A stretch of DNA of 64,000 nt, taken from Occallatibacter savannae (GTDB lineage Bacteria > Acidobacteriota > Terriglobia > Terriglobales > Acidobacteriaceae). Shown piece by piece: positions 18,623 to 28,147 of this stretch. Every line of letters starts with the position of its first letter. Position 1 is the first letter of the stretch. The notes under the pieces are model-generated. The model did not search any database, was not told the DNA's origin, and saw only the letters and a list, made by a program, of their open reading frames with translations. The stretch spans positions 62,001 through 126,000 of the forward strand of contig NZ_QFFY01000008.1 in NCBI RefSeq assembly GCF_003131205.1. Direction: 5' to 3'. The translations under genes and the position numbers were made by a program.

Positions 18623-20464
18623 TTACGGAAGGCTCACGGTTTCGCCGTGGGCCTTTCTGTTTGAGATGAGAGCGGAGGGCTGATAGCTGAGAGCTGACTG
18701 CTCAAGTCCGGCGCGACGAATGCCGGCCAGTTCGACTTCGAGGCCGCCGAAATCGGGATGGAGATTCTCGCGAATCCGATAGGCAACATCGACCCGCGCG
18801 CCCTGGCCCAGTTCCAGTTCGCATTGCTTATCGGCCATCTGCCAGCCGATCGCGCGCGTCGCGCCGGTTCCGTCATGCGCGAGCTCGAGACGAAGGTGGC
18901 GCTCCTTCATGATGCGCGGGGCGGACGTTAGCTGGGCATTGCGCGCCATGAAGATGGGCTCGGGATTGCCGTGTCCGAGCGGCTCGAGCTTGCGCAGCCA
19001 TCCGGCGAGAACGGCCGTGACCTGGTCGAGAGGAAGCTCAGCGTGGATGTGCAGATCGCGTTCGGGCTCGCGATGGGCCAGGCGCTCTGCGGCGCACTCG
19101 GCGAGGCGGCGCTTGAGCTCTGGCAGAGACTCTGCCGGAAGTGCGAAGCCTACGGCAAAGGCGTGGCCGCCAAAACGCGTGAAGAGATCGGAGCAGGTTT
19201 CGATTGCGGAGAGCAGGTGAAACTGATCGACGGAACGGCCTGAGCCGTGTGCGATGTCATCTTCCACGCTGATGACAAGGGCGGGCTTTGCAGTTCGTTC
19301 GACGACGCGCGAGGCAAGAATGCCGATGACGCCGCGGTGCCAGCCGTCCCCGTCGACTACGACCAGGCGCGAGGCAGCAAATTCAGGGTCGGTCGCAAGC
19401 CGTTCTTCGATGGCCGCCAGGGCGCGAGCTTCCGTCTCGCGACGGTCGCGGTTAAGCCGGTCGAGCTTGTTGGCGAGTTCTGTGGCTCGGGCCTGATCGC
19501 GCGTGCAGAAGAGCTCGATGATGTCGGAGGCGACGTCCATGCGTCCGGCGGCGTTGATGCGCGGCGCGAGTCGGAAGGCAATGTCGAACCCGGTGAGAGG
19601 CTTCGATGCGGGATCGAGCTGAGCTGCGGCAAAAAGCGCGCGCAGGCCCGCGCCAACAGGACGGCGCAGCTCGCGAAGTCCGAGCGCCGCTATGACGCGG
19701 TTCTCGCCTTTCAGCGGGACAGCGTCGGCGATGGTGGCGATGGCCGCGATCTTCAGGAAGCTGGGCAGAAGCTTGTCGCGGGTCCGCGTCGCATCGTGGC
19801 GCTCGAGCAGCGCCTGTGCAAGCTTGAGCGCGATGGCGGCACCGCAAAGCGACTTCTCCGGATAACGGCAGCCATGCTGGTTGGGATTGAGGATGGCGAG
19901 CGCGGCGGGAAGGGCATCATCGCTGCGCGAAAGGTGATGGTCGGTGATGATGAGATCGAGGCCTAGGTCGCGTGCAGCCTCTGCTTCGTTGAAGGCGCGC
20001 ATGCCGGTATCGACGGTGACGACGAGGCGAACGCCGTCTGCGTACGCGGACTGAAGCACGGCAGTCTGAAGGCCGTAGCCTTCACGAATGCGATGTGGGA
20101 CGTGGAAGCGCACGCTGCCGCCGAGCATCTCGATCGCGGTCTTCAGCAGGACGACAGCGGTGGTTCCGTCAACGTCGTAGTCGCCATAGAGCAGGATGGG
20201 CTCTTTGCGCGCGATTGCAGCCTCGATGCGCTCGACTGCGGGCTGCATGCCGCGCATCTGGAGCGGATCGTTGAGGTGCGCGACTTCGGGATTGAGAAAG
20301 GCGAAGGCCTCGGCTGATTGGGTAATGCCGCGCGCCACGAGAAGTTCGGCGAGCACCAGCGGAATCCTCGCCGAGGATGCCAGTTGTTCAGCTTCTGCGG
20401 GATGGGGTTCAGCCAGGATCCAGCGTTGACGGGGAGCGCTGAGGGTTGCGGGCGAGTTCTGCAT
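18623..20464 (-). CDS. recJ: single-stranded-DNA-specific exonuclease RecJ
   Basis: A 5'-3' single-strand exonuclease for recombination and mismatch repair. The 613-residue protein contains the DHH motifs LYGDYDVDGTTAVVLL, VTVDTGM and DHHLSRSDDALP, and the DHHA1 part with DGDGWHRGVIGILASRVVE and GSGRSV..FGGHAFAVGF, then the OB region. The start is ATG 20464 (MQNSPATLSAPRQRW); the frame is open further upstream but overlaps the preceding gene. The last 25 or so residues are encoded by a heptad repeat tract and by the terminator hairpin of the convergent gene, so the natural stop has probably been lost. Confidence 0.95.
   Translation of the reverse strand: MQNSPATLSAPRQRWILAEPHPAEAEQLASSARIPLVLAELLVARGITQSAEAFAFLNPEVAHLNDPLQMRGMQPAVERIEAAIARKEPILLYGDYDVDGTTAVVLLKTAIEMLGGSVRFHVPHRIREGYGLQTAVLQSAYADGVRLVVTVDTGMRAFNEAEAARDLGLDLIITDHHLSRSDDALPAALAILNPNQHGCRYPEKSLCGAAIALKLAQALLERHDATRTRDKLLPSFLKIAAIATIADAVPLKGENRVIAALGLRELRRPVGAGLRALFAAAQLDPASKPLTGFDIAFRLAPRINAAGRMDVASDIIELFCTRDQARATELANKLDRLNRDRRETEARALAAIEERLATDPEFAASRLVVVDGDGWHRGVIGILASRVVERTAKPALVISVEDDIAHGSGRSVDQFHLLSAIETCSDLFTRFGGHAFAVGFALPAESLPELKRRLAECAAERLAHREPERDLHIHAELPLDQVTAVLAGWLRKLEPLGHGNPEPIFMARNAQLTSAPRIMKERHLRLELAHDGTGATRAIGWQMADKQCELELGQGARVDVAYRIRENLHPDFGGLEVELAGIRRAGLEQSALSYQPSALISNRKAHGETVSLP
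18629..18655 (+). terminator. terminator of the YXWGXW gene
   Basis: An 11-bp stem (AAGGCTCACGG against CCGTGGGCCTT, one G-T pair) with a 5-nt loop, followed by TCTGTTT. It lies 20 bp after the YXWGXW stop. It also falls inside the annotated 3' end of recJ on the other strand. Confidence 0.6.
18663..18697. repeat. heptad tandem repeat tract inside the recJ 3' end
   Basis: Five phased 7-bp units read as GAGCTGA-like on the plus strand, equal to AGCTNTC-type units in the recJ sense direction. Translated in the recJ frame they give a 7-residue periodic tail (SALSYQP, then SALISNR), so the repeat contributes the C-terminus of RecJ. Confidence 0.8.
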
Positions 20465-20487
20465 TGCGCCGGCGGCGCTCACCTTGC

Positions 20488-20970
20488 TTACTCGTCCTCT
20501 TCGTCGTGTTCGGTATCGTCGATGACGATGTCGTGAAAGCTGTCGACATCTTCGAGCAGCGACTGGAAGCGTTCGTACCACTCCGTGGTGGTTTCATGCA
20601 GGATCACAATCCCCTGGTGGATGAAGCCAAGCTGAATGTAGCCCACCATTCCTGCGTACTTGCGGAGCCACTGCGCTTCGACAAGCTCTGTAGCTTCTTC
20701 GTCGGGGAAGTTCATCTCGCCTGCTTCTTCCACGAGGCGGTCGAGTTCTTCGCGCTCGAGGCGCATCTCGCTGAACGTGACGAACGGCGCGCCCACGCGC
20801 TTCGCCATCTCGACGAAGTCTTTCCACGAGTCGGGATTGTCTGCGCCCTCCCACACGATGGAGGGGATGTCTTCGGTGACGTAGCCCGGAAGACGGACGA
20901 GCCCGTGGCCCTCAATGAAAGCCACCATATCGTCCTTGAGCGACAGTAGATTGTCCGTACCCATAGTCAA
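20488..20970 (-). CDS. conserved hypothetical acidic protein upstream of recJ
   Basis: A 160-residue acidic protein (C-terminal DDTEHDEEDE). It has no signal or membrane segment. Features include WEGADNPDSWKDFVEMAKRVGAPFVTFSEMRLEREELD and a C-terminal ETTTEWYERFQSLLEDVDSFHD. The stop lies 23 bp before the recJ start on the same strand, so the two are probably cotranscribed. I do not recognise a named family; it looks like a cytoplasmic protein kept in this neighbourhood. Confidence 0.75.
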   Translation of the reverse strand: MTMGTDNLLSLKDDMVAFIEGHGLVRLPGYVTEDIPSIVWEGADNPDSWKDFVEMAKRVGAPFVTFSEMRLEREELDRLVEEAGEMNFPDEEATELVEAQWLRKYAGMVGYIQLGFIHQGIVILHETTTEWYERFQSLLEDVDSFHDIVIDDTEHDEEDE

Positions 20971-21089
20971 GCAACCATTCTCTCAGATGGGGCCCTGCCG
21001 CAAGCGGCGGGATGTGGAAAGTTCCTCCGCGGCTGGCGCTGGGGCGATGCAGCGAAGCGGGCCTGTAAGCTGGACACTGGAGGTCAAGT

Positions 21090-21440
21090 TTGCCAGTTTT
21101 CAAACATCACGTTTTTGTTTGCCATAATGTCCGTCCCGAAGGGGCGCCGCGGCCCTCGTGCACTGCAGATGGCAAGAGCGAACTGCACACGCAGCTTCAG
21201 CAGATCTCGAAGGCGGCGGGCCTGGGGAATACGGTCCGCATCAACAAGTCCGGCTGCCTCGATCAGTGCGAGCACGGCCCGACGGTCGTTGTCTATCCCG
21301 AGGCGGTCTGGTACGGACATGTAAAGCCGGAAGACGCCGCGGAGATTGTGCAGGAGCACCTGATCAACGGCCGCCCCGTGGAACGGCTCCGGCTCGCAGA
21401 TGAGTGCATCAATACGAAGACTTGCCCGCATCGGGCGTAG
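21090..21440 (+). CDS. (2Fe-2S) ferredoxin domain-containing protein
   Basis: A 116-residue thioredoxin-like ferredoxin. The cluster ligands are visible as CHNVRPEGAPRPSC (Cys-x12-14-Cys) and SGCLDQCEHGP (Cys-x3-Cys), followed by VVVYPEAVWYG, the usual core of NuoE/shethna-like (2Fe-2S) proteins. The start is a TTG at 21090, supported by a perfect GGAGGT five bases upstream; no in-frame ATG fits as well. The partner is unknown. A paired inverted heptad element begins six bases after the stop. Confidence 0.87.
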   Translation: MPVFKHHVFVCHNVRPEGAPRPSCTADGKSELHTQLQQISKAAGLGNTVRINKSGCLDQCEHGPTVVVYPEAVWYGHVKPEDAAEIVQEHLINGRPVERLRLADECINTKTCPHRA

Positions 21441-21445
21441 AAGTT

Positions 21446-21538
21446 GGCAGTTCTTAGTTCGTAGTTCACGGTTGTTTGGCCTAGGCGCAGTGGATGGACC
21501 GTGAACTATGAAATACGAACTGGAACCTGTGAACTGCC
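21446..21538. repeat. paired inverted heptad element without a gene (MITE-like)
   Basis: Two heptad arrays in opposite orientation flank a centre of about 20 bp. The outer ends are a perfect 8-bp inverted repeat, GGCAGTTC (21446-21453) and GAACTGCC (21531-21538). The inner ends also match (TAGTTCACGG in the left arm, and its complement in the right). The left arm has about four units and the right about six. The element starts six bases after the ferredoxin stop and ends 47 bp before the DUF507 pair. RNA from it could fold into a long imperfect hairpin. Confidence 0.7.
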
Positions 21539-21585
21539 GCAATATACACCTGCGGGGCCGATGCGTTATCTTTATTACTTAGCCC

Positions 21586-21864
21586 ATGATCTTCTCTCGC
21601 GAATACATTGGGTATCTCGCCCGCCGCACGGTCAAGCATCTCATCGACGCCAAAATGATCACCACCAGTGATTTGAAGGCCACGGAGGCGCGCGTGACCG
21701 ACGGCCTCACCGACGAGCTTTCGCTCGAAGACCGCATCAACGAAGAGGTGCGGGTCATCCTCGAAGCCTACTCCGAAGAGATGCGCAAGTCCGGCGCGCA
21801 ATACCAGGAGATGTTCAAGAAGGTGAAGACCGAGCTTGCGAAGAAGTACAAGGCGGTGCTATGA
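21586..21864 (+). CDS. DUF507 family protein (first of a tandem pair)
   Basis: A 92-residue helical protein recognised as DUF507 by MIFSREYIGYLARRTVKHLI, LEDRINEEVRVILEAYSEEM and the C-terminal FKKVKTELAKKYKAVL. The downstream gene overlaps its stop by four bases (ATGA), indicating translational coupling. Function is unknown; the pair is typical of Acidobacteriota and Deltaproteobacteria as I recall. Confidence 0.87.
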   Translation: MIFSREYIGYLARRTVKHLIDAKMITTSDLKATEARVTDGLTDELSLEDRINEEVRVILEAYSEEMRKSGAQYQEMFKKVKTELAKKYKAVL

Positions 21865-22136
21865 GGATCAGCCGCGACAAGCTCAACAAGCTTGCTCACA
21901 CCGTTGCCGATACTCTGGCCGATATCAACGAAGTTGGCTTCATGGAGGATCGCAATACCATCCGGCAGGAGGCTCGGAAGGCGCTCGAGAATCTGCTGAT
22001 GGAAGAGGCGCGCATCGACACCGCCGCGCGCCAGAAGATTGCCTCACAGCGCAAGATCATCCTCGAAGGCTCGCAGGAGTGGGAGATCCTCTACCGCAAG
22101 TACTACAACGAGGAAGTGCGGAAACTGGGCATCTAA
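21861..22136 (+). CDS. DUF507 family protein (second of a tandem pair)
   Basis: A 91-residue paralogue of the preceding protein: MRISRDKLNKLAHTVADTL, EDRNTIRQEARKALENLL, ending LYRKYYNEEVRKLGI. It starts inside the stop codon of its neighbour (ATGA). The two proteins share helical layout and the N-terminal (F/I)SR(E/D) start, so they probably arose by tandem duplication and may form a heterodimer; the dimer is inference. A tRNA-Glu gene follows 160 bp downstream. Confidence 0.87.
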   Translation: MRISRDKLNKLAHTVADTLADINEVGFMEDRNTIRQEARKALENLLMEEARIDTAARQKIASQRKIILEGSQEWEILYRKYYNEEVRKLGI

Positions 22137-22295
22137 CCCCCTCCAATCGAAATTCGCAAACAGGTATCCAGGCACGTTTGCAGGCGTTTGGCGAGTCGAG
22201 AGCCGGAGGCGTTAAACCAGGCCCTCAGGTTTTGCATCCAGTTGATTGTTTGATAGATTAAGAGAGCGGCCCAAGCGGCTGCCCCCTCCAGGTGT

Positions 22296-22370
22296 GGCGC
22301 TATCGTCTAGGGGTTAGGACGTGAGATTCTCAATCTTAAAACCCGGGTTCGATTCCCGGTAGCGCTACCA
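22296..22370 (+). tRNA. tRNA-Glu (anticodon CTC)
   Basis: A 75-nt tRNA with CCA encoded at the 3' end. The acceptor GGCGCTA pairs with TAGCGCT (first pair G-U). The D-arm reads TCGTCTAGGGGTTAGGAC as in other tRNA-Glu. The anticodon loop is TTCTCAA (CTC, reading GAG) with stem TGAGA/TCTTA. The T-arm is CCGGG-TTCGATT-CCCGG. A terminator follows within 20 bp. Confidence 0.93.
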
Positions 22371-22382
22371 AAAAAGATCTGA

Positions 22383-22411
22383 AAAAGCCCGCGAGTGTGC
22401 GGGCCTTTTCT
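22383..22411 (+). terminator. Rho-independent terminator of tRNA-Glu
   Basis: Stem GCCCGC/GCGGGC (22387-22392 and 22399-22404), preceded by AAAAA and followed by CTTTTCTTT. It lies 16 bp after the tRNA. Confidence 0.8.
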
Positions 22412-22430
22412 TTCCGGTGAGAACTTAAGT

Positions 22431-23131
22431 CTATCGATTCTCGCTCAACGGTCCAAACACCATGATCCGGCCGGGGGAGGCCATCGACGGGATGCGATCG
22501 ATTTCTGCGATGAACTCTGAAACAAGAAGTTTCCGACCCGAGAATGCATCTGCGTAGAACTCCGGGAACCTGTCGTGCGTGTGTTGCTCATCCTTCTGCG
22601 GGTTTGCTGCGTTGAGCGTAGCCTCGCACAAAATCAGGAGCGACTTTGGCTTCGCTACTCGCTTGATCTCCTCCAGCGCCTTACCGATAAGAGCATTCGG
22701 TACATGCTGAAGGACGGTCCAGGTGATCACGGCGTCAAAGGTGCTTTCAGGGAAGGGAAGCTCCGTTGCGCTGGCCGATGAGAACGACACCTGGGGATAG
22801 AACCGGGTAGCTTCGGCAAGAGCCCACTGATTGATATCTACTGCCGTGTGTTGCAGGAAATGCTCCGCGATGTAAGGTGACAGCCGACCAAAGCCACAGC
22901 CGACTTCTAGCGATCGGCCGGGCTCGACTCCGAGTCCTGCCATCAATCCCAGGCAGGCCCGTAGGTGCCTCAGCTCATAGTAGGTCGGAACATGAGTTCA
23001 GCCGGATTGTCGGCTGCAGCGAAGCCCTGCGGTTTGAAGGTGATGAACTCCCCCTGTCGAATCACGCTACCGCCAGGGTGGAAAACCCTACGAACTGCAC
23101 GATCTAACAGGGAACCGCGGGAAGAAGCCAT
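22431..23131 (-). pseudogene. class I SAM-dependent methyltransferase, single-base frameshift
   Basis: The start is ATG 23131 with GGAGG seven bases upstream; from there the frame runs MASSRGSLLDRAV... to a TGA at 22970-22972. The methyltransferase core continues in another frame (PTYYELRHLRACLGLMAGLG, then motif I LEVGCGFGRLSPYIAEHF, VDINQW, FDAVITWTVLQHVPN) down to 22431. Adding one base to the GG pair at 22987-22988 joins the parts as NPAELMFPTYYELRHLR and yields about 233 residues. The gene is therefore either a recent pseudogene or affected by a sequencing error. The core is a complete Rossmann methyltransferase; the substrate is unknown. Confidence 0.75.
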
Positions 23132-23254
23132 GATGATACCTCCGTTTTCACCCTAATCATATAAGACAGGTTGGTCGCGCTCTCAACACATGTCACCTAC
23201 ATGGAAGGGGTCAGATCAAAAGCTATTGCCTGTCTCGCCTCAAACCTTCGAGAC

Positions 23255-23289
23255 GCAAAAAAGCCCGGCGGGATGCCGGGCTTTTTTGC
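23255..23289. terminator. bidirectional Rho-independent terminator
   Basis: Stem GCCCGGC/GCCGGGC with a 5-nt loop, flanked by a run of six A on one side and six T on the other. It serves the histone-like gene on the minus strand and could also stop plus-strand transcription. Confidence 0.85.
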
Positions 23290-23315
23290 TTGCCTTGGGT
23301 ACTGCTACAAGAAAA

Positions 23316-23867
23316 CTACTTCTTCTTAGCGGTCTTCTTGGTTGCCTTTTTTGCTGCGGTCTTCTTGGCTGCCTTCTTTGCAGGAGCCTTCTTTGCTGCC
23401 TTCTTTGCTGCTTTCTTAACGGCCAATTTTTTTCCTCTTGTATTGGTTTTACCAGCGCGCTTCGCTGCGGATTTCTTCGCAGCCTTTCCGCCTTTGGCGC
23501 CAGCGGTTTTCTTGGCGGACTTCTTAGCGGCCTTGTTGGCAGGAGCCTTCTTCGCTGCTTTTTTCGCAGGAGCTTTCTTCGCTGCCTTCTTGGCCGGAGC
23601 TTTCTTCGCGGCAGCCTTCTTCGCGGGAGCCTTGGCTGCTTTCTTGGCGGGGGCCTTTTTCGGGGCCGGCGCGGAGTCTGGAATAATCTCAGCGATAATC
23701 ACGCCCTCTTCCACCTCGATCTCGTCATCGTCGTCTGAGGAGGTGATTACATTCGAGCTGTCGAGGTCGTCGTCTTCTTCCATTTCATCGTGATCGGCGT
23801 TCAACTCAGCGGGCTCCAATTCGGAATCACCGTCATTCATTGCGTACATCTTGATCACTTCGTCCAT
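23316..23867 (-). CDS. histone H1-like Lys/Ala-rich protein with acidic N-terminal domain
   Basis: A 183-residue protein in two parts. Residues 1-62 are acidic (EMEEDDDLDSS, SDDDDEIEVEEG). Residues about 65-183 are a long run of PAKKAAKK-type repeats, like bacterial histone H1 homologues that bind DNA. The start is ATG 23867. The acidic head may control or mask the basic tail, which is inference. The DNA repeat (AAGAAGGCAGC-like, in register) can easily gain or lose units, so its length may vary between strains. A strong terminator follows. Confidence 0.8.
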   Translation of the reverse strand: MDEVIKMYAMNDGDSELEPAELNADHDEMEEDDDLDSSNVITSSDDDDEIEVEEGVIIAEIIPDSAPAPKKAPAKKAAKAPAKKAAAKKAPAKKAAKKAPAKKAAKKAPANKAAKKSAKKTAGAKGGKAAKKSAAKRAGKTNTRGKKLAVKKAAKKAAKKAPAKKAAKKTAAKKATKKTAKKK

Positions 23868-24012
23868 CCGATTGCCTCCAGCGGTCTACCGCTGCCCACA
23901 TTGGGTATGCATCTTTGCGTTGCTGCGAATTAGCTCCGCATGCGGAGCAATTCTAACAACACATTGCACGAAATACTATCAAAGAAACGCGAAGGGAATT
24001 CCGTTACCAACG

Positions 24013-25851
24013 TTATTTTTGCGCACGCGTGGATGTTTTGGGATGAGTGGAGCGCTTCGTCGATGTGCTCTTGTGCGTTGTCTTCGACGAAGAGGACTTC
24101 GCAGCGTGGCTCGACGTTCGGGAGGAGGGGGTCTTCGCGTGCGAGCCACGGCGGGTGCGGGTGGCGCTGGCGCGGACTACGGTGGGTTCGGCCACATGAA
24201 GGCGCCGGCCTGCATCAACGCGAATGCCGGAAGCTGGAAGCTTGTTCCAGCGGCGAAGCTGGGAGAGCGAGATGCCGAATCGGTCGGCGATAGAGACCAG
24301 GGTGTCGCCGCGTCGGGTCGTGTAGTAAACCGTATGCGACGATGGGACGGCCCGAGCCGGAACCGGAACCACCAGGGCTTCTACCCCGTCGAGCTTTGAG
24401 GTCGTGTCGAGCTGATTGGCATCCGCCAGAGCTGAAACCGATACGCTGTACGTTCGCGCAACCGAGGCAAGCGTGTCGTCTGGCGTGACCTTGTGATAGC
24501 GCCACGAGTCGCGCTTGCTGACGGGAATGGCTGCGATCTTCTCCTGGAAGAGGGCGGCGGTGCCGGCAGGCAGGTGCAGGTCGAACTCAGTATCGGGCGG
24601 AGTGACCATGCGCAGCAGACTTGGATTCAGCGCGATCAGCTCGTCTATGGGCGCACCCACGATGTCGGAGACGAGGCGCAGATCCGCGGAGTAGTTGATG
24701 GTCACCGTATCGGTCAGCACAGGCGGATCGAGCGTGATGTCGTCAAAGCCGTACTGGGTAGGATGATTGGCGATGATGATGGCAGCGAGGATTTCCGGAA
24801 CGTAGTTCTTGGTCTCGCCGGGCAGGTTGTTGCGCTTGTAGAGCTCCCAAAAATCGGCATAGCCGGTCTTCTGCACGGCACGCTGTACATTGCCGGTACC
24901 CCAGTCGTATCCGGCCATCGAGAGATACCAGTCGCCGAGCTGCTCGTAGATGTACTTCATGTAGCGGGCGTAGGCGCGGGTCGATTTTTCGGGGTCGAAG
25001 CGCTCGTCGACGTAGATATTGCGCGTGAGCCCGTAGCTGCCGTAAGGCATGAACTGCCACATACCGCCGGCGCGCGACTTGCGGTTTACGGCGCGGGGCT
25101 GGAATCCGGACTCGGCCACAGCCAGATAGATGAGGTCATGGGGCACGCCCTCTTCGCTCATCACCCGCTCGATCATCTGGCGGTAGCGGCCGGCGCGCTG
25201 AAAGGCGTGGAGCAGCGTATTGTGGCCCTTGGTCGTGTTCGCGAAGAAGTTGATGTAGGCGGCGACGTAGTCGTTGACGACGAGCGGAAGATCGGACTTG
25301 GTGGTGGCGAGATCGGCGTTCGCCTTGGCCACGATGTTGGGATCGACAACGAAGGTGACTTCCTCGGCAGCTTCGGCCGGGGTGTCTTCGGTCTTGGGAG
25401 TGAAGCCGTTGCCCTGGCGCAGCGCTTCCATCTCGAGCCCGTTGATCTGGTCCACGATCCGGTCGAATTCGTCCTGAAGCTCGGGCGTGGACTTGATGTC
25501 GAGGCCGCTGGTCAGCATCAGGTCGACCGCATGGTCGAAGTCGCGGCGCGCCGCAGGAAGATCACCTTTTTTGTAGTCGGCCTGGCCGGCAGCATATGCC
25601 GCATCCACTTGCTGGATGAGGTTCCTGATGCGCTGCTGCTGAGCGGGCGATTGCGGCGGCGAGACCGGAGCCGCTTGCGGTTGCATTGCCTGAGCTTGAG
25701 CCGGCTGCGTCGCAACAGCGGGAGCAAGTGCCTGACGAGGGGGAGTAGCAGCCTTCGAAGGAGCCTGAGACGGGCCGCATCCCGACGCCGAGAGTACCAG
25801 CGCAAGGGCTGGAATCGACCAAGCCAGGCTACCGGAACGAATCGAAATCAT
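24013..25851 (-). CDS. lytic murein transglycosylase, MltD-like lipoprotein with two LysM domains
   Basis: A 612-residue lipoprotein with signal and lipobox (SASGC near residue 25). An N-terminal Gln/Ala/Pro-rich spacer is followed by the SLT domain: AVAESGFQPRAVNRKSRAGGMWQFMPYGSYGL contains the catalytic Glu of AESGF and the GxWQFMP motif, and the SMAGYDWGTGNV motif follows. Two LysM domains (VTPDDTLASVARTYSVSVSALADANQL and RRGDTLVSIADRFGISLSQLRRWNKL) bind peptidoglycan, then a Ser/Thr/Lys-rich tail. The frame extends to a GTG at 25878; ATG 25851 is chosen because it begins the signal peptide. It cleaves peptidoglycan glycan strands, probably during wall growth. Confidence 0.88.
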   Translation of the reverse strand: MISIRSGSLAWSIPALALVLSASGCGPSQAPSKAATPPRQALAPAVATQPAQAQAMQPQAAPVSPPQSPAQQQRIRNLIQQVDAAYAAGQADYKKGDLPAARRDFDHAVDLMLTSGLDIKSTPELQDEFDRIVDQINGLEMEALRQGNGFTPKTEDTPAEAAEEVTFVVDPNIVAKANADLATTKSDLPLVVNDYVAAYINFFANTTKGHNTLLHAFQRAGRYRQMIERVMSEEGVPHDLIYLAVAESGFQPRAVNRKSRAGGMWQFMPYGSYGLTRNIYVDERFDPEKSTRAYARYMKYIYEQLGDWYLSMAGYDWGTGNVQRAVQKTGYADFWELYKRNNLPGETKNYVPEILAAIIIANHPTQYGFDDITLDPPVLTDTVTINYSADLRLVSDIVGAPIDELIALNPSLLRMVTPPDTEFDLHLPAGTAALFQEKIAAIPVSKRDSWRYHKVTPDDTLASVARTYSVSVSALADANQLDTTSKLDGVEALVVPVPARAVPSSHTVYYTTRRGDTLVSIADRFGISLSQLRRWNKLPASGIRVDAGRRLHVAEPTVVRASATRTRRGSHAKTPSSRTSSHAAKSSSSKTTHKSTSTKRSTHPKTSTRAQK

Positions 25852-25974
25852 GCGTATCAACTGACGCTGTGACAACACTACCCCAAAGCGCGGAAGGCAC
25901 TATGCCGATGATAAGCTAAGCCATGGAGATATCGCTCATTTCCTAGTGTTGCCCGCAGTGATAACCCCTCTCTA

Positions 25975-27786
<1,812 letters not shown>

Positions 27787-28147
27787 CCTGATTCCGGTGA
27801 CTTGCCTCACATCCTGTTCATTAAGCGTTCACAGCAAATTGTGGAAAGCTGCCTTTGGGCGGGCTGGCCGGGGAGGAGCAGCGGCGGGTGCGCGCGGACC
27901 CGCCTCAGGCTGCGCTTCTCCTAGATAAATAAGGGGCTTCCAGCCGCTAGCAGACGAGGTGCCGATTGGCAAGAGGTAAAAGGACCGCGAAATGGCAGAG
28001 CCTCCAGCGCGTTTTTCACAGAAATTTCCACAAGGCTCCGGAGGTGCTCTCCGCGCCTTTTCTCAATTGGGAAGATGGCTGAAATCAAGGCAGATCCAGA
28101 AGGAAAGGGGCCCTCGCGATGAGGGCCCTTTCGCAATAACTTCAGGA
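27787..28147. other. 361-bp gene-free interval with DnaA-box-like 9-mers
   Basis: No gene is visible between the convergent lepA and skp genes. The interval contains three sequences close to the DnaA box TTWTNCACA: TTTTTCACA (28012-28020, exact), ATTTCCACA (28024-28032, one mismatch) and CTTTCCACA on the minus strand (27840-27848, one mismatch). The skp terminator lies at 28104-28132. The boxes may be chance. Confidence 0.35.
28104..28132 (-). terminator. terminator of the first skp gene
   Basis: An 11-bp stem (AAAGG-GCCCTC against GAGGGC-CCTTT, one bulged G) with a 5-nt loop, 16 bp after the stop on the minus strand. The T-run is weak (TTTCCTTC). Confidence 0.55.
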
